A stretch of 48,720 bases of DNA, from assembly GCA_903925745.1 (NCBI GenBank), contig CAIYGQ010000320.1, forward strand, positions 1 to 48,720, in the 5' to 3' direction. Under the pieces are notes generated by a model that worked only from the letters and a program-made list of their open reading frames with translations, was not told the origin of the DNA and searched no databases. Source of the DNA: an uncultured Actinomycetes bacterium. Its GTDB lineage: Bacteria; Actinomycetota; Acidimicrobiia; Acidimicrobiales; Microtrichaceae. A program made the position numbers and the translations under genes. Of this stretch, positions 18,031 to 28,578 are shown piece after piece (positions within the stretch are counted from its first letter, which is position 1; each line of letters begins with the position of its first letter).

Positions 18031-19557
18031 TCAGGCGCCCGGCAGAGCGACCGGTCCGGACCGATCGGAGCGGAACGGGACGGCGGAGCCGACGGCGAAC
18101 TCGTCCTCGCCCGGGTAGCTGACGAACCGCTCGACGACCACCGGTCCCATGCTGGTGATGCGCAGTCCCACCAGGCTCCCGGGCGCCACCGCCGGCGGGA
18201 TGGTGAGCGCCACGCTGTCACCCGCGGCGACCTCCACGGTGCTGGTCGCCCCGGCGAGCGCAGCGGCGTCGAGGCCCGGTTCGACTGGCACGACGGTGAT
18301 GGTGGTGGGCACGTCGAACGGGTTGTGGACGAACACGACCGGAGCCGGATCGGCCTCGGCGTCCAGCGCCGGCACCAGCCAGTCGCCGGCGGCCACCGGG
18401 GCACCGGTCGCGATCCCGAGGCCGGAGGAGAGCGCCGGACGCTGCGGCGTGGCGGCCGCACCCGGCGCCGGCGGGGCGGGGGGCGGGCCCGGCGGTCCGG
18501 TGATCGTCGTCAGCACCGACGCCACGACGGGTGCGCCGTCGGTCGCGACCGTGATGGCGTGGTAGCCGACGGGCGGGACACGGGTCTCCGCCGACAGGTC
18601 GACGATCGCGTAGCGCAGCGACGGGATGTCGAGCACGAAGGGTTCCGGTGCCGTTGCGGCACCCCCGTAGGGGACGACTCGCACCTCGGCGCTGATCCGC
18701 TCCGAGGTCGGGTTCACCACGACGACGGACTCGGCGACGCCGTCCCCCGTGAACCCGCCGGCGAAGGTCCAGCGCGACGACTCGGCGGGGACACCCAGGT
18801 TCATCCGCAGGCCGAGCGGGCCGGTCGTGCCGTCGAACCGCTGGGTCGCCTCGGCGACCACCCGGCCCGAACGCGACCGGACGACCACGGAGAAGACATC
18901 ACGCCGCTGGACCACCGCACCCAGGTCGACGACCTCCACGCTGCGCGCCGGAACGACGATGCCGCTGAGTTCCGCCGGGGTCCGCGCCGACGCGTCCAGG
19001 ACGACCTCGACGTCCACGCCCGCGTCCGCCGGGAACGGGTTGAACAGGGTCAACAGGGCGGTGGAGCCGCGGGCGGAGTTGAGCGCCGGGAACCACCACC
19101 GGTCGGACGTCGACGTGGCGCACGGCACCTGGTCGGACTCGGTGTCGGTGTTCAGCCGGTGCTCCACGACCAGGCCGGGGGCGGGCGACTCCACGACGAC
19201 CGACAGTTCGGGCGCACCGAAGGTCGCCTGCACGTCGATCGTGGTCGAGCCGTTGGCCGGGACCTCGACCTCGGCGGCAGGCAGGGGACCTGCGGGACCG
19301 TACGCCGTGGCCCGTGCGGTCGCCACGGCAGGCCCGGCGTTGGTCAGGATGACGCGGTGGCGGGGCGGTTCGGGTGAACCGATCCGGGAGGCCGCGCAGT
19401 ACCAGGTCCCCGACACGGCGTCACCGTCGAACGCCGCGGGCAGCGCCGACCGGTCCAACGACACCACCGACGGCTCCCGGGGTTCGGGCACCCACACGAC
19501 CATGGCGGCGACGGCGGCGACGACGACCGCGACGAACAGGAACCGGACGACCTTCAC
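18031..19557 (-). CDS. DUF5719 family secreted/anchored beta-rich protein
   Basis: 508 residues. N-terminal signal anchor (VVRFLFVAVVVAAVAAMVVWV), then a long beta-strand-rich extracytoplasmic region built of repeated modules with VILTNAGP, LLTLFNPFP, VVVVNPTS and VVFVHNPFD at the start of strands, resembling DUF5719 proteins which in Streptomyces, as I recall, lie next to a large glycosyltransferase just as here. A Pro/Ala-rich linker (PPGPPPAPPAPG) near 375 splits it into two halves. Only a few cysteines (for example WYCAAS and VPCATS) are present, potential clients of the thioredoxin-like neighbour. GTG 19557 overlaps the stop of the glycosyltransferase gene (GTGA). Function unknown; envelope glycan assembly is suggested by context. 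Confidence 0.8.
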   Translation of the reverse strand: MKVVRFLFVAVVVAAVAAMVVWVPEPREPSVVSLDRSALPAAFDGDAVSGTWYCAASRIGSPEPPRHRVILTNAGPAVATARATAYGPAGPLPAAEVEVPANGSTTIDVQATFGAPELSVVVESPAPGLVVEHRLNTDTESDQVPCATSTSDRWWFPALNSARGSTALLTLFNPFPADAGVDVEVVLDASARTPAELSGIVVPARSVEVVDLGAVVQRRDVFSVVVRSRSGRVVAEATQRFDGTTGPLGLRMNLGVPAESSRWTFAGGFTGDGVAESVVVVNPTSERISAEVRVVPYGGAATAPEPFVLDIPSLRYAIVDLSAETRVPPVGYHAITVATDGAPVVASVLTTITGPPGPPPAPPAPGAAATPQRPALSSGLGIATGAPVAAGDWLVPALDAEADPAPVVFVHNPFDVPTTITVVPVEPGLDAAALAGATSTVEVAAGDSVALTIPPAVAPGSLVGLRITSMGPVVVERFVSYPGEDEFAVGSAVPFRSDRSGPVALPGA

Positions 19558-22500
19558 TGCGTCACCCCACCGGAGTCCCCGGGTGGATCGGCCTCGAACG
19601 GATCGCCGTCGTCCTCGGGCCGCTCGACCCGTCGCCGGCGCGTGGGCACGGGATCGTCAGGGTCGACCGGCCGCTCCACGTTGCGGACCCGGCGGGTCGG
19701 TTCGACCGCACGACGACGGAGGACCAGCACCAGGAGCCCGAGGAGCACCACCACCTGCGCCGCCTGCAGCCCGCGAGACGTGGACGGCGTGGACCAGGAC
19801 AACTCCGCCGGGCCGGTGGTCGACACGGCGAAGCGCTGGGCCCAGCCGAACAGGTCGGACCGCTCGGCGGTCGACGCGGCGTCACCGCCGACCCCCAGGT
19901 CCCAACCCGGGTCGGCCGAGACCGACTGCGCGATCGTCGACCCCTCGGTCAGCTCGCCCTCGAACGACGTCCCCGGCCCCAGGCCCAACACCGCCGGGGG
20001 TGCCGGGACCGGCGGTGCGGCCAACTGGCCCACCAGGCCGGCGTCACCGTCCTCCGGCAGCTCGATCCCGGTCACGTCACTGCGCAGCGGCCAGGCCGAC
20101 TCCACCCGGAACAACGAGGCTCCCGGGGCGAGCGGCACCTGGGTCAGGTCCAGCTGCTCGCGCAGCGCCGACTCGGTCCCGGAGGGCGGGGGCACCTCGA
20201 GCGGTGCGAACGGTTCGGGGGCCGGACGGTCGACGAGCAGCACGTAGCGCACGCCCATCGGTGCGAGCGCCTGGCCCAGGCGGGCGGTGCCGCCCACGAG
20301 CGCGGCCGAGAGCGCTGCGTCGACCTGGCGGACGCCGGGGCCACCGTCGAGTCGGTAGCGCTGGGTGACGGTCGGCTCGAAGCCCTCGCTGAGCCCGAAC
20401 GCCAACCCACTGCCGCCACTCAGCTCCCAACCCGACAGGGGCAACACGTCGGCGTCACCGATCCAGAGCGTCCGGAAGTCGTCACCCTCGGCCACCAGCT
20501 CGAGGGCCCGCTGGTAGTCGCCCTGAGGCAGGTACCACCGGCCATCCGAGGAGGCCACGAGCGCAGGGACCAGCCCCACCAGGAGTGCCAGCACGCCGAT
20601 GCCCGAGAGCACCTGGCGTACGCCGAAGTCGCCGCCCAGGACGTCGCGCTCGAAGGCGAACGCGAGCATGGCGATGGCGACACTCAGCCCGAGCGCCGCA
20701 GGCACCAGCGTCAGCTCGACTCCCGCTCCGGCGAACTCGGCCCACTCGACCAGGACGAGCGTCCCCGCCCACGACCCGAGCGCCACGATCCACCCGGCCA
20801 CCGCCCACGTCGCCCGCCAGGCCTGTCCCGTGACCAACGGGACGAGTGCGGCCACGAGGAGGCCGAGTCCCCACAGGCCGAGCGTGACCGGCCCGACCGA
20901 CCCCGTGACGACCTCGAGCGCCGAGGGTGCGCCCGCCCGCGTCGGCCAGATCCCCGTGATCGATGCCAGGTCGCCGGACCGGACCGACTCGGCGAGCCAC
21001 GGTCCGAGGGCGGCGGCGGCGAGGACCGCACCGGCGAGGGAGGCCACCACCATCCGCACGGCCGGGCGACGCTCCCCCGCCAGGAACGGTCCGATGGCGA
21101 GCACGACCGCAGTCGCGGCGACGAGGGCCGCGCCGGCCGGGCTGATGGCCCCGACGACGACCAGGAGCAGGGCGTTGCCGGCGACGTGCCGGAACCAGCC
21201 GACGGGCCGGCGTCCCTCGCCCGCGAACGGCGACGCACCGGCGCGGCTCGCCAGCCGCCGCAGGAACCACGGGGCGATCGCCCAGGCCCACAGCGCCTGC
21301 AGCCGGCCGCTGCCGAGGGCGTTCAGGGCGACGGGGGCCAGGACGTACGAGGCGAAGGTGACCGCCCGGGCCCGGGACGACCCCGAGCGGGCGAAGAGCT
21401 TCCATGCCCCGAGACCGCCGACGACGAGAGGGGCCAGCACCAGCAGGCGCCGAGCCAGGTCGACGGATCCCAGCAGGACCCCTGAGAGCACACCGAGTCC
21501 GGGCACGACCGGTGGGGGCACCGCCGACTCACCGAGTCCTGCGCCGCGCCAGGCCGTCCACCACTCGCCGAGCAGCGCCCGCGTGCCCTGCGAGGTGTCG
21601 ACGAACTCCCGGAGGACCGGCAGGTCGCCCCCCACCAGCTTGCGGGTCCCGACCACGGCCACGGCGATGGCGGCGACGACGAGCGCCGTGGCCACCCGGC
21701 TGTCCGTCGAGGTGAGCTCGCGCAGGTACCCCCGGCTGCCCTCGGTCGCGGCAGCCAGACGGCTCTGGCCCTCCTCGGTCCGGACCAGCGAGGCCAGTCG
21801 GTAACTCCCCCGGTGGACGAGCGGTTGGAGTTCCCGGTCGTTGGTCCGCCGGTACCGCCGGATGGACCTCCTGACCGAGATCGTCCGCGGCACGGCGAGG
21901 ACGCCGGTCGCGAGCGCCGACAGGTCGTCACCGGCCCGGCGGAACCGTCCCAGCAGCACCGAGGCGACGACGTCTCCGACCGCGAGCAGGAACGACAGCG
22001 GGAGCCGGTACCAGGCCCGACGCAACTGAACGTTGGCCATGACCATCTTCGTCTCGTGCCGGATCGAGAGGCGGTCGCGGTCGACGGTCCGACGGTCCTC
22101 GTAGCGACGGCGGTGACGCACGACCGCGCGCGGGCAGAACTGCACCGAGGCGCCGGCGATGAGGGTGCGCCAGCACAGGTCGACGTCCTCGCCGCACCAC
22201 GGGATGTCCTCCCGGAATCCCCCCATGGCCCGGAACAGGTCGGCGCGGACCAGCATGCAGGCGGTCGAGACGGCGAAGACGTTGCGCGCCTGGTCGTGCT
22301 GCGACTGGTCGATCTCACCGACGTCCACCAGTTCCGCCGAGGCCCCGTAGTCGTCGACGCCGAGTCCCACCGACGACAGCACCGCCGGGTCGCGCCAGTC
22401 GACGAGCTTGGCGCCGACGACCCCGGCATTCGCCCGGAACGCCTCGGCCACCATCGCGGTGACCGCATCCCGGCCGAGCACGACGTCGTCGTGGCAGACC

Positions 22501-22976
22501 AGCAGGAACGGGGCGTCGCCCACGGCACCGAGGGCGGCGTTGGCCGCCGCCGAGAAACCGCGGTCGGACTCCCGCCGCACCACCCGGGCCGCCGGGAGGA
22601 TCCGTGACACCCTCGACTCGAGCGGCTCAGCGCCCCCGTTGTCGACGACCACGACGGAGAACTCCGCGTACTCCTGGCGTCCCAGCGAGCGGAGGGTGTC
22701 CTCGAACCATGCGCCCGGGTCACGGGCGACGACGACGGCCACGACCGGCGGGGCGCCCGTTCCCACCACCGCCGCGTCCGAGGTCAGCCCCCACTTGGCG
22801 TCCTCGGCATCGTCGTCCGCGTCCGGCTCCCAGACGAAGCGGCCCTCGAGCGGGCCGGCGAGGACCCCGTCGGCCGCTTCACCCGCCGCCCGATCCAGTG
22901 GATCGTCGATCGCACCGTCGGTCGGACCGACGGTCTCGGCCGGGTCGTCCGGCTCGACGGGGGGTTCGTCAGGAAT
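19554..22976 (-). CDS. Large GT2 glycosyltransferase with multi-pass membrane C-terminal region; apparent ATT start
   Basis: About 1140 residues if started at ATT 22976 (1071 from GTG 22769). Residues 1-69 are an acidic Asp/Glu/Pro-rich tail. A GT2 domain follows (PVVAVVVARDPG, SVVVVDNGGAEPL, ESDRGFSAAANAAL, LVCHDDVVLG, WCGEDVDLCWR), similar to WbbL/GlfT-type transferases that add rhamnose or galactofuranose. After about residue 330 come a dozen or so hydrophobic helices, then an extracytoplasmic domain and a final helix near 1080 with an Arg/Asp-rich tail. The start rests on GGAGG 7 nt before ATT, no standard start nearby, coding-like codon use in the extension, and no Shine-Dalgarno site before GTG 22769. 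First gene of the operon with DUF5719 and the thioredoxin-like gene. The acceptor and the role of the membrane half are unknown. Confidence 0.82.
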   Translation of the reverse strand: MPDEPPVEPDDPAETVGPTDGAIDDPLDRAAGEAADGVLAGPLEGRFVWEPDADDDAEDAKWGLTSDAAVVGTGAPPVVAVVVARDPGAWFEDTLRSLGRQEYAEFSVVVVDNGGAEPLESRVSRILPAARVVRRESDRGFSAAANAALGAVGDAPFLLVCHDDVVLGRDAVTAMVAEAFRANAGVVGAKLVDWRDPAVLSSVGLGVDDYGASAELVDVGEIDQSQHDQARNVFAVSTACMLVRADLFRAMGGFREDIPWCGEDVDLCWRTLIAGASVQFCPRAVVRHRRRYEDRRTVDRDRLSIRHETKMVMANVQLRRAWYRLPLSFLLAVGDVVASVLLGRFRRAGDDLSALATGVLAVPRTISVRRSIRRYRRTNDRELQPLVHRGSYRLASLVRTEEGQSRLAAATEGSRGYLRELTSTDSRVATALVVAAIAVAVVGTRKLVGGDLPVLREFVDTSQGTRALLGEWWTAWRGAGLGESAVPPPVVPGLGVLSGVLLGSVDLARRLLVLAPLVVGGLGAWKLFARSGSSRARAVTFASYVLAPVALNALGSGRLQALWAWAIAPWFLRRLASRAGASPFAGEGRRPVGWFRHVAGNALLLVVVGAISPAGAALVAATAVVLAIGPFLAGERRPAVRMVVASLAGAVLAAAALGPWLAESVRSGDLASITGIWPTRAGAPSALEVVTGSVGPVTLGLWGLGLLVAALVPLVTGQAWRATWAVAGWIVALGSWAGTLVLVEWAEFAGAGVELTLVPAALGLSVAIAMLAFAFERDVLGGDFGVRQVLSGIGVLALLVGLVPALVASSDGRWYLPQGDYQRALELVAEGDDFRTLWIGDADVLPLSGWELSGGSGLAFGLSEGFEPTVTQRYRLDGGPGVRQVDAALSAALVGGTARLGQALAPMGVRYVLLVDRPAPEPFAPLEVPPPSGTESALREQLDLTQVPLAPGASLFRVESAWPLRSDVTGIELPEDGDAGLVGQLAAPPVPAPPAVLGLGPGTSFEGELTEGSTIAQSVSADPGWDLGVGGDAASTAERSDLFGWAQRFAVSTTGPAELSWSTPSTSRGLQAAQVVVLLGLLVLVLRRRAVEPTRRVRNVERPVDPDDPVPTRRRRVERPEDDGDPFEADPPGDSGGVTQ

Positions 22977-23029
22977 CGGGGGTCCTCCAGTGGGCGCGTC
23001 CCGGCCGGTCGCTCGCTCGGAACGCCGTG

Positions 23030-23035
23030 ATCGTA
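23030..23035 (-). promoter_or_regulatory. Candidate -10 (TACGAT) for the GT2 - DUF5719 - thioredoxin operon
   Basis: Minus-strand TACGAT about 54 nt before the ATT start, giving a leader of roughly 45 nt that ends in GGAGG. It faces the TACAGT promoter of rmd across about 60 bases. Confidence 0.4.
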
Positions 23036-23093
23036 ACGCAGCACCTCTCCGGGCCCGCGGAGCCGGAGGTCACGCCGGAGCGGTGCCGCCGCC

Positions 23094-23099
23094 TACAGT
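23094..23099 (+). promoter_or_regulatory. -10 element (TACAGT) for a leaderless transcript starting at ATG 23107
   Basis: TACAGT, 7 nt, then ATG 23107, which opens a 17-codon ORF rather than rmd itself. Upstream of rmd only a weak G-rich stretch could serve as ribosome-binding site. Confidence 0.5.
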
Positions 23100-23106
23100 C
23101 CACGCC

Positions 23107-23156
23107 ATGTTCACGCCGGTCGCCCCCGCAGCACTGCGTTCCGCGGGGGCGACGCG

Positions 23157-23160
<4 letters not shown>
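23107..23160 (+). CDS. Putative 17-residue leader ORF coupled to rmd
   Basis: Encodes MFTPVAPAALRSAGATR and stops at TGA 23158-23160, which overlaps the rmd ATG (ATGA). Its ATG lies exactly 7 nt after TACAGT, as in the leaderless genes of this window. If translated, ribosomes ending here could re-initiate on rmd. The peptide has no run of a regulatory amino acid, so classical attenuation is not suggested. Existence is inferred from position only. Confidence 0.4.
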
Positions 23161-25059
<1,899 letters not shown>

Positions 25060-25077
25060 CCGCGGCGCACACGGGCC

Positions 25078-26067
25078 GTGCTCCGGACCTGCGTGATCTC
25101 GGGCGGCGTCGGGGCCGCCCGGTTCCTGCGGGGGCTGCTGGCCGAGGTGCCCGCAGGGCATGTGAGTGCGGTGGTCAACGTCGGCGACGACTGCACCGTC
25201 CACGGGTTGGACGTCTCGCCCGACCTGGACACGATCACCTACACGCTGGCCGGCGCGATCGACCCCGAGCGCGGCTGGGGGCTCGTCGACGAGACCTGGA
25301 CCGCCATCGAACAGGTGCGGCACTACGCCCGGTCCGCCGGTGTCGACGAGCACCGGGCGCCGGGCGACGACGCGGCCGGATGGTTCGCACTGGGTGACCG
25401 CGACCTGGGCACCCACCTGTACCGGACGTCACGGCGGCGGGCGGGCGTGCCGCTGTCGGCGGTGACCGCCGAGGTCGCAGCCGCCTGGGGTCTGGAGCTC
25501 GCACTGCTGCCGGCCAGCGACGACCCGGTCCGAACCGTCCTCGACACCGCTGACGGGCGCTCCCTGTCGTTCCAGCAGTACTTCGTCCGGGAACGCCACG
25601 CCGTCGAGGTCCGTGCGGTCCGCATCGAGGGTGCCGGGGCGGCCCGACCGGGGCCCGGAGTGCTCGAGGCGATCTCCGCCGCGGACGTGGTCGTCGTCGC
25701 ACCCTCGAACCCCATCGTGTCGATCGATCCGGTCCTGGCCGTGCCCGGCGTGCGCGACGCGGTGGCCGACCGGCGCGACCGGGTCGTCGCCGTCAGTCCG
25801 ATCGTCGACGGCGCCGCGCTGAAGGGTCCCGCCGACCGCCTCCTCCGCGAGCTCGGCCACGAACCGACGGTCGTCGGGATCGCCCGGTGGGTCGCACCCA
25901 TCGCCGCCACGCTCGTCGTCGACCGGGCCGACGGGCACCTGGCCGAGCGGGTCGAGGCCGCCGGTGTGCGCTGCGTGGTGACCGACACGGTGATGTCGTC
26001 GCCCGGGGTGGCCGCGGCACTGGCCCGGACCTGCCTGGACCAGGCCGCGTCTCCGGAGGCCACGTGA
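25078..26067 (+). CDS. cofD: 2-phospho-L-lactate (or phosphoenolpyruvate) transferase CofD/FbiA
   Basis: 329 residues. Joins a phospholactyl-type nucleotide precursor to the deazaflavin Fo in F420 synthesis. Motifs: VISGGVGAARFLRGL at the start, VNVGDDCTVHGLDVSPDLDTI (metal/Fo-binding Asp cluster), YRTSRRRAGVPLSAVT, and VVVAPSNPIVSIDPVLAVPGV. GTG 25078 gives the standard N-terminus; the ribosome-binding site is weak. The cofE GTG overlaps its stop codon (GTGA). Actinobacterial FbiA is reported to use an enolpyruvyl precursor, giving dehydro-F420-0; which substrate is used here cannot be read from the sequence. Confidence 0.95.
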   Translation: MLRTCVISGGVGAARFLRGLLAEVPAGHVSAVVNVGDDCTVHGLDVSPDLDTITYTLAGAIDPERGWGLVDETWTAIEQVRHYARSAGVDEHRAPGDDAAGWFALGDRDLGTHLYRTSRRRAGVPLSAVTAEVAAAWGLELALLPASDDPVRTVLDTADGRSLSFQQYFVRERHAVEVRAVRIEGAGAARPGPGVLEAISAADVVVVAPSNPIVSIDPVLAVPGVRDAVADRRDRVVAVSPIVDGAALKGPADRLLRELGHEPTVVGIARWVAPIAATLVVDRADGHLAERVEAAGVRCVVTDTVMSSPGVAAALARTCLDQAASPEAT

Positions 26068-26789
26068 CCGACGGTGTGAGAGCACCCCGCACGCTGACGG
26101 TGATCCCCGTGACAGGCCTCCCCGAGGTCGGACGTGGCGCCGACCTGGCGGGCCTGATCTGCGAGGCGACGGCGCTGTGCGACGGCGACGTCGTCGTCGT
26201 CACCCAGAAGGTCGTCTCCAAGGCCGAGGGGGCCGTCGAGGCGGTCGACGCCGACGATCCGCTCAGCCACAAGTCGATCGTCGAACGCGAGTCCGTCAGG
26301 GTGCTCCGTCGTCGAGGCGACCTGGTCATCAGCGAGACCCGTCACGGCTTCGTGTGCGCCAACGCCGGGGTCGACCTGTCGAACGTGGAACGAGGCACTG
26401 CGGCCCTGCTGCCCGAGGACTCCGACCGCTCGGCCCGCCGGATCCGGGACGGGATCCGCGCCCGTGCCGGGGTACGGGTCGGTGTCGTCGTCTCGGACAC
26501 CTTCGGTCGTCCGTGGCGGCGGGGCGTGACCGATGTGGCGATCGGGTCGGCCGGGATCCGCCCGGTCGTGGACCTGCGCGGCACCCGGGACGCCTACGGG
26601 CGCGAACTCCAGGTCACCGAGGTCGCGGTCGCCGATGAGGTCGCGGCCGCGGCGGAGCTCGTCATGGGCAAGGCGACCGGTGTCCCGGTCGCGGTGGTGC
26701 GCGGCCTGGACCCGTCGGTGCACACCGACGAGCCCGCGTCAGTGTCCCGGGACCTCCTGCGTCCACCGACCGACGACCTGTTCCGCTGA
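26064..26789 (+). CDS. cofE: Coenzyme F420-0:L-glutamate ligase CofE (single-domain)
   Basis: 241 residues. Adds glutamates to F420-0 in a GTP-dependent reaction. Motifs: VIPVTGLPEVGRGADLA, VVTQKVVSKAEG, SHKSIVERES, HGFVCANAGVDLSN, VSDTFGRPWRRGVTDVAIG. It ends after the ligase domain, so it lacks the C-terminal FMN-binding reductase domain present in mycobacterial FbiB. If the pathway uses the phosphoenolpyruvate route, the dehydro-F420-0 reductase must be encoded elsewhere. Translationally coupled to cofD. The SDR downstream has its own promoter inside the 33-base gap. Confidence 0.95.
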   Translation: MTDGVRAPRTLTVIPVTGLPEVGRGADLAGLICEATALCDGDVVVVTQKVVSKAEGAVEAVDADDPLSHKSIVERESVRVLRRRGDLVISETRHGFVCANAGVDLSNVERGTAALLPEDSDRSARRIRDGIRARAGVRVGVVVSDTFGRPWRRGVTDVAIGSAGIRPVVDLRGTRDAYGRELQVTEVAVADEVAAAAELVMGKATGVPVAVVRGLDPSVHTDEPASVSRDLLRPPTDDLFR

Positions 26790-26809
26790 GCATCTGACGG
26801 CAGGCGGGG

Positions 26810-26815
26810 TAGGTT
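26810..26815 (+). promoter_or_regulatory. -10 element (TAGGTT), leaderless SDR transcript
   Basis: TAGGTT with a 7-nt gap to GTG 26823, in the short space after cofE. Confidence 0.5.
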
Positions 26816-26822
26816 CCGGTCC

Positions 26823-27683
26823 GTGGAACCCCGAGCGCCCCGGACGGTGGTCCTGACCGGGGGCAACGCCGGCATCGGCCTCGCCACGGCCGAAGAACTG
26901 GCCCGTCGAGGCGACCGGCTCGTGCTGGGCTGCCGCAACCCCGCATCCGCACGCACCGCCGTCGACGACCTGCGGTCCCGGACCGGTTCGGACCTCATCG
27001 AGTGGCAGCCGCTCGACCTGGCGGACCTGACCTCCGTTCGCCGCTTCGCGGCGTCACTGTCCGACCTGGACGCGATCGACGTGCTCATCGCCAACGCGGG
27101 GCTCGTCCTGGACCACCGGGAGTGGACCGCCCAAGGTGTCGAGGCCACGTTCGGGACGAACCACCTGGGCCACTACCTGCTCGCCGACCTGCTCGCCGAG
27201 CAGCTGCTGGCGGCGAAGCGGGCCCGGGTCGTGGTGGTCGCCTCGGTGGCCCACCAGGCCGCGGTCGGGGGCATCCGCTGGGACGCCCTCGAGCGTGACG
27301 GGCGCTACTCCACGTGGCGGGCCTACGGCGAGTCGAAGCTCGCGAACATCCTCCACGCCGAGGCGCTCACGCGTCGCTTCGCCGGGACCGGCGTCGTGGC
27401 CAACTCGCTGCACCCGGGTGGCGTCGCCACCAGGTTCGGAGGCGGTGGGGACACCTCGGGCCTGACCCGAGCGGTGATCGGGCTGGGCCGGTACATCCTG
27501 ATCCCGCCCGAGGCCGGGGCCCGCACCTCCGTGTTCCTCGCCACCGACCCCGACGCAGGCCGGATCAGCGGCCGCTACTGGTACCGGTGCCGCCGGTCGC
27601 GGGTGGCCCCCTGGACCCGACGCCCGGGCGACGTCGAGGAGCTGGTCCGACGCTCGGACGAACTGGTGGCCCGGCTCGGCTGA
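26823..27683 (+). CDS. Short-chain dehydrogenase/reductase (retinol dehydrogenase/POR-like)
   Basis: 286 residues. SDR motifs: VVLTGGNAGIGLATAEEL, ANAG (catalytic Asn region), FGTNHLGHYLL, VASVAHQ with catalytic Ser, and YGESKLANILHA (YxxxK). GNAGIG plus NHLGHYLL is typical of the group annotated as retinol dehydrogenase or protochlorophyllide-reductase-like oxidoreductases, which in bacteria act on hydrophobic alcohols or aldehydes; the substrate is unknown. GTG 26823 is supported by TAGGTT 7 nt upstream. It converges on the LLM oxidoreductase gene with an 18-base gap holding a terminator hairpin. Confidence 0.85.
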   Translation: MEPRAPRTVVLTGGNAGIGLATAEELARRGDRLVLGCRNPASARTAVDDLRSRTGSDLIEWQPLDLADLTSVRRFAASLSDLDAIDVLIANAGLVLDHREWTAQGVEATFGTNHLGHYLLADLLAEQLLAAKRARVVVVASVAHQAAVGGIRWDALERDGRYSTWRAYGESKLANILHAEALTRRFAGTGVVANSLHPGGVATRFGGGGDTSGLTRAVIGLGRYILIPPEAGARTSVFLATDPDAGRISGRYWYRCRRSRVAPWTRRPGDVEELVRRSDELVARLG

Positions 27684-27685
27684 CC

Positions 27686-27702
27686 GGGCGCCGCGCGCCC
27701 TT
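27686..27702. terminator. Hairpin between the SDR and LLM genes
   Basis: GGGCGC - CGC - GCGCCC, 6-bp stem with 3-nt loop, followed by TT on the plus strand, in an 18-base convergent gap. Confidence 0.5.
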
Positions 27703-28568
27703 CAGGATCGACCGATGTGCTCCTCGCCGAAGGCGAGCACGGACTCGACCTGGTGCTCCAGCGACTCGACGTCGCCCGGGCGGTAGAACCACGGACACAC
27801 CATCGCCTCGGTCACGCCGACCTGCGCCATGCGGTCGAACCCGGCCGCGTCGAACGCATCGGTGCAGAGCGCCTTGATGTCGAACGGGAGGTCCTCACGG
27901 CCGTGTTCCCGGCGGAGCGCCGCCAACCGGGGCACGACCTCGGCGACCTCGTCGATGGTGTTGGCGACCGAGATCCAGCCGTCGCCCAGACGGGCCGCAC
28001 GGCGCAGGCCCGGCTCCGAGAGCCCGCCGACCAGGATCGGGACCGGGGCCGCCGGCACCGGTCGAACGATCAGTCGGCCGAAGTCGTAGTGACGGCCGTG
28101 GAACTCGACGAACTCACCGGTGCACACGAGTCGGATGATCTCGATCGCCTCGTCGGTCCGGGCGCCCCGGGTGCGCATGTCCTTGCCGAGCCACTCGAAC
28201 TCCTCGGGGATCCACGACAGGCCCACCCCGAGCGCCACCCGGCCATCGGCCAGGGCGGCGGCCGACGACACGGTCTTGGCCACGAGCAGCGGATCCCGGA
28301 TCCCCAGCTTCAAGACGTTCGTGAAGAACCTGATCCGTTCCGTGACCGCGGCCATCGCCGGGATCGCCACGAACGGATCCAGGAAGGGGGTCTCGGGCGC
28401 CCAGAAGCGGCCGCCGTCGGCCGTGTACGGGTAGTCCGCCGAGACCTGCTCGGGGAAGAACACCGACTCGGGCACCGCCAACGAGGTGAATCCGGCCTGC
28501 TCGGCGGCGCGGGCGAGCGGCAGGAAGTGCTCCGGCGGGAGCATCGGGAGTGCGACGGAGAAGTCCAC
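27702..28568 (-). CDS. LLM-class (probable F420-dependent) oxidoreductase
   Basis: 288 residues. Luciferase-like TIM-barrel protein: DFSVALPMLPPEHFLPLARAAE, RFWAPETPFLDPFVAI, RIRFFTNVLKLGIRDPLLVAKT, GRVALGVGLSWIPEEF, and PVPILVGGLSEPGLRRAARLGDGW. These blocks fit the actinobacterial F420-dependent subfamily better than FMN-dependent luciferases, and cofD/cofE are 1.5 kb away, but cofactor use is not proven by sequence. GTG 28568 lies 10 bases after the stop of the upstream SDR with a GAGG-like site in front. Same operon as the SDR (28579-29331); together they may carry out successive redox steps on one hydrophobic or xenobiotic compound. Confidence 0.85.
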   Translation of the reverse strand: MDFSVALPMLPPEHFLPLARAAEQAGFTSLAVPESVFFPEQVSADYPYTADGGRFWAPETPFLDPFVAIPAMAAVTERIRFFTNVLKLGIRDPLLVAKTVSSAAALADGRVALGVGLSWIPEEFEWLGKDMRTRGARTDEAIEIIRLVCTGEFVEFHGRHYDFGRLIVRPVPAAPVPILVGGLSEPGLRRAARLGDGWISVANTIDEVAEVVPRLAALRREHGREDLPFDIKALCTDAFDAAGFDRMAQVGVTEAMVCPWFYRPGDVESLEHQVESVLAFGEEHIGRS

Positions 28569-28578
28569 CTCGACGACC

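Noticed and set aside
22784-23044. Small minus-strand ORF of 86 codons beside the GT2 gene
   Set aside because: Ser/Arg/Pro/Thr-rich composition and no ribosome-binding site; the alternative frame here continues the GT2 protein and looks coding.
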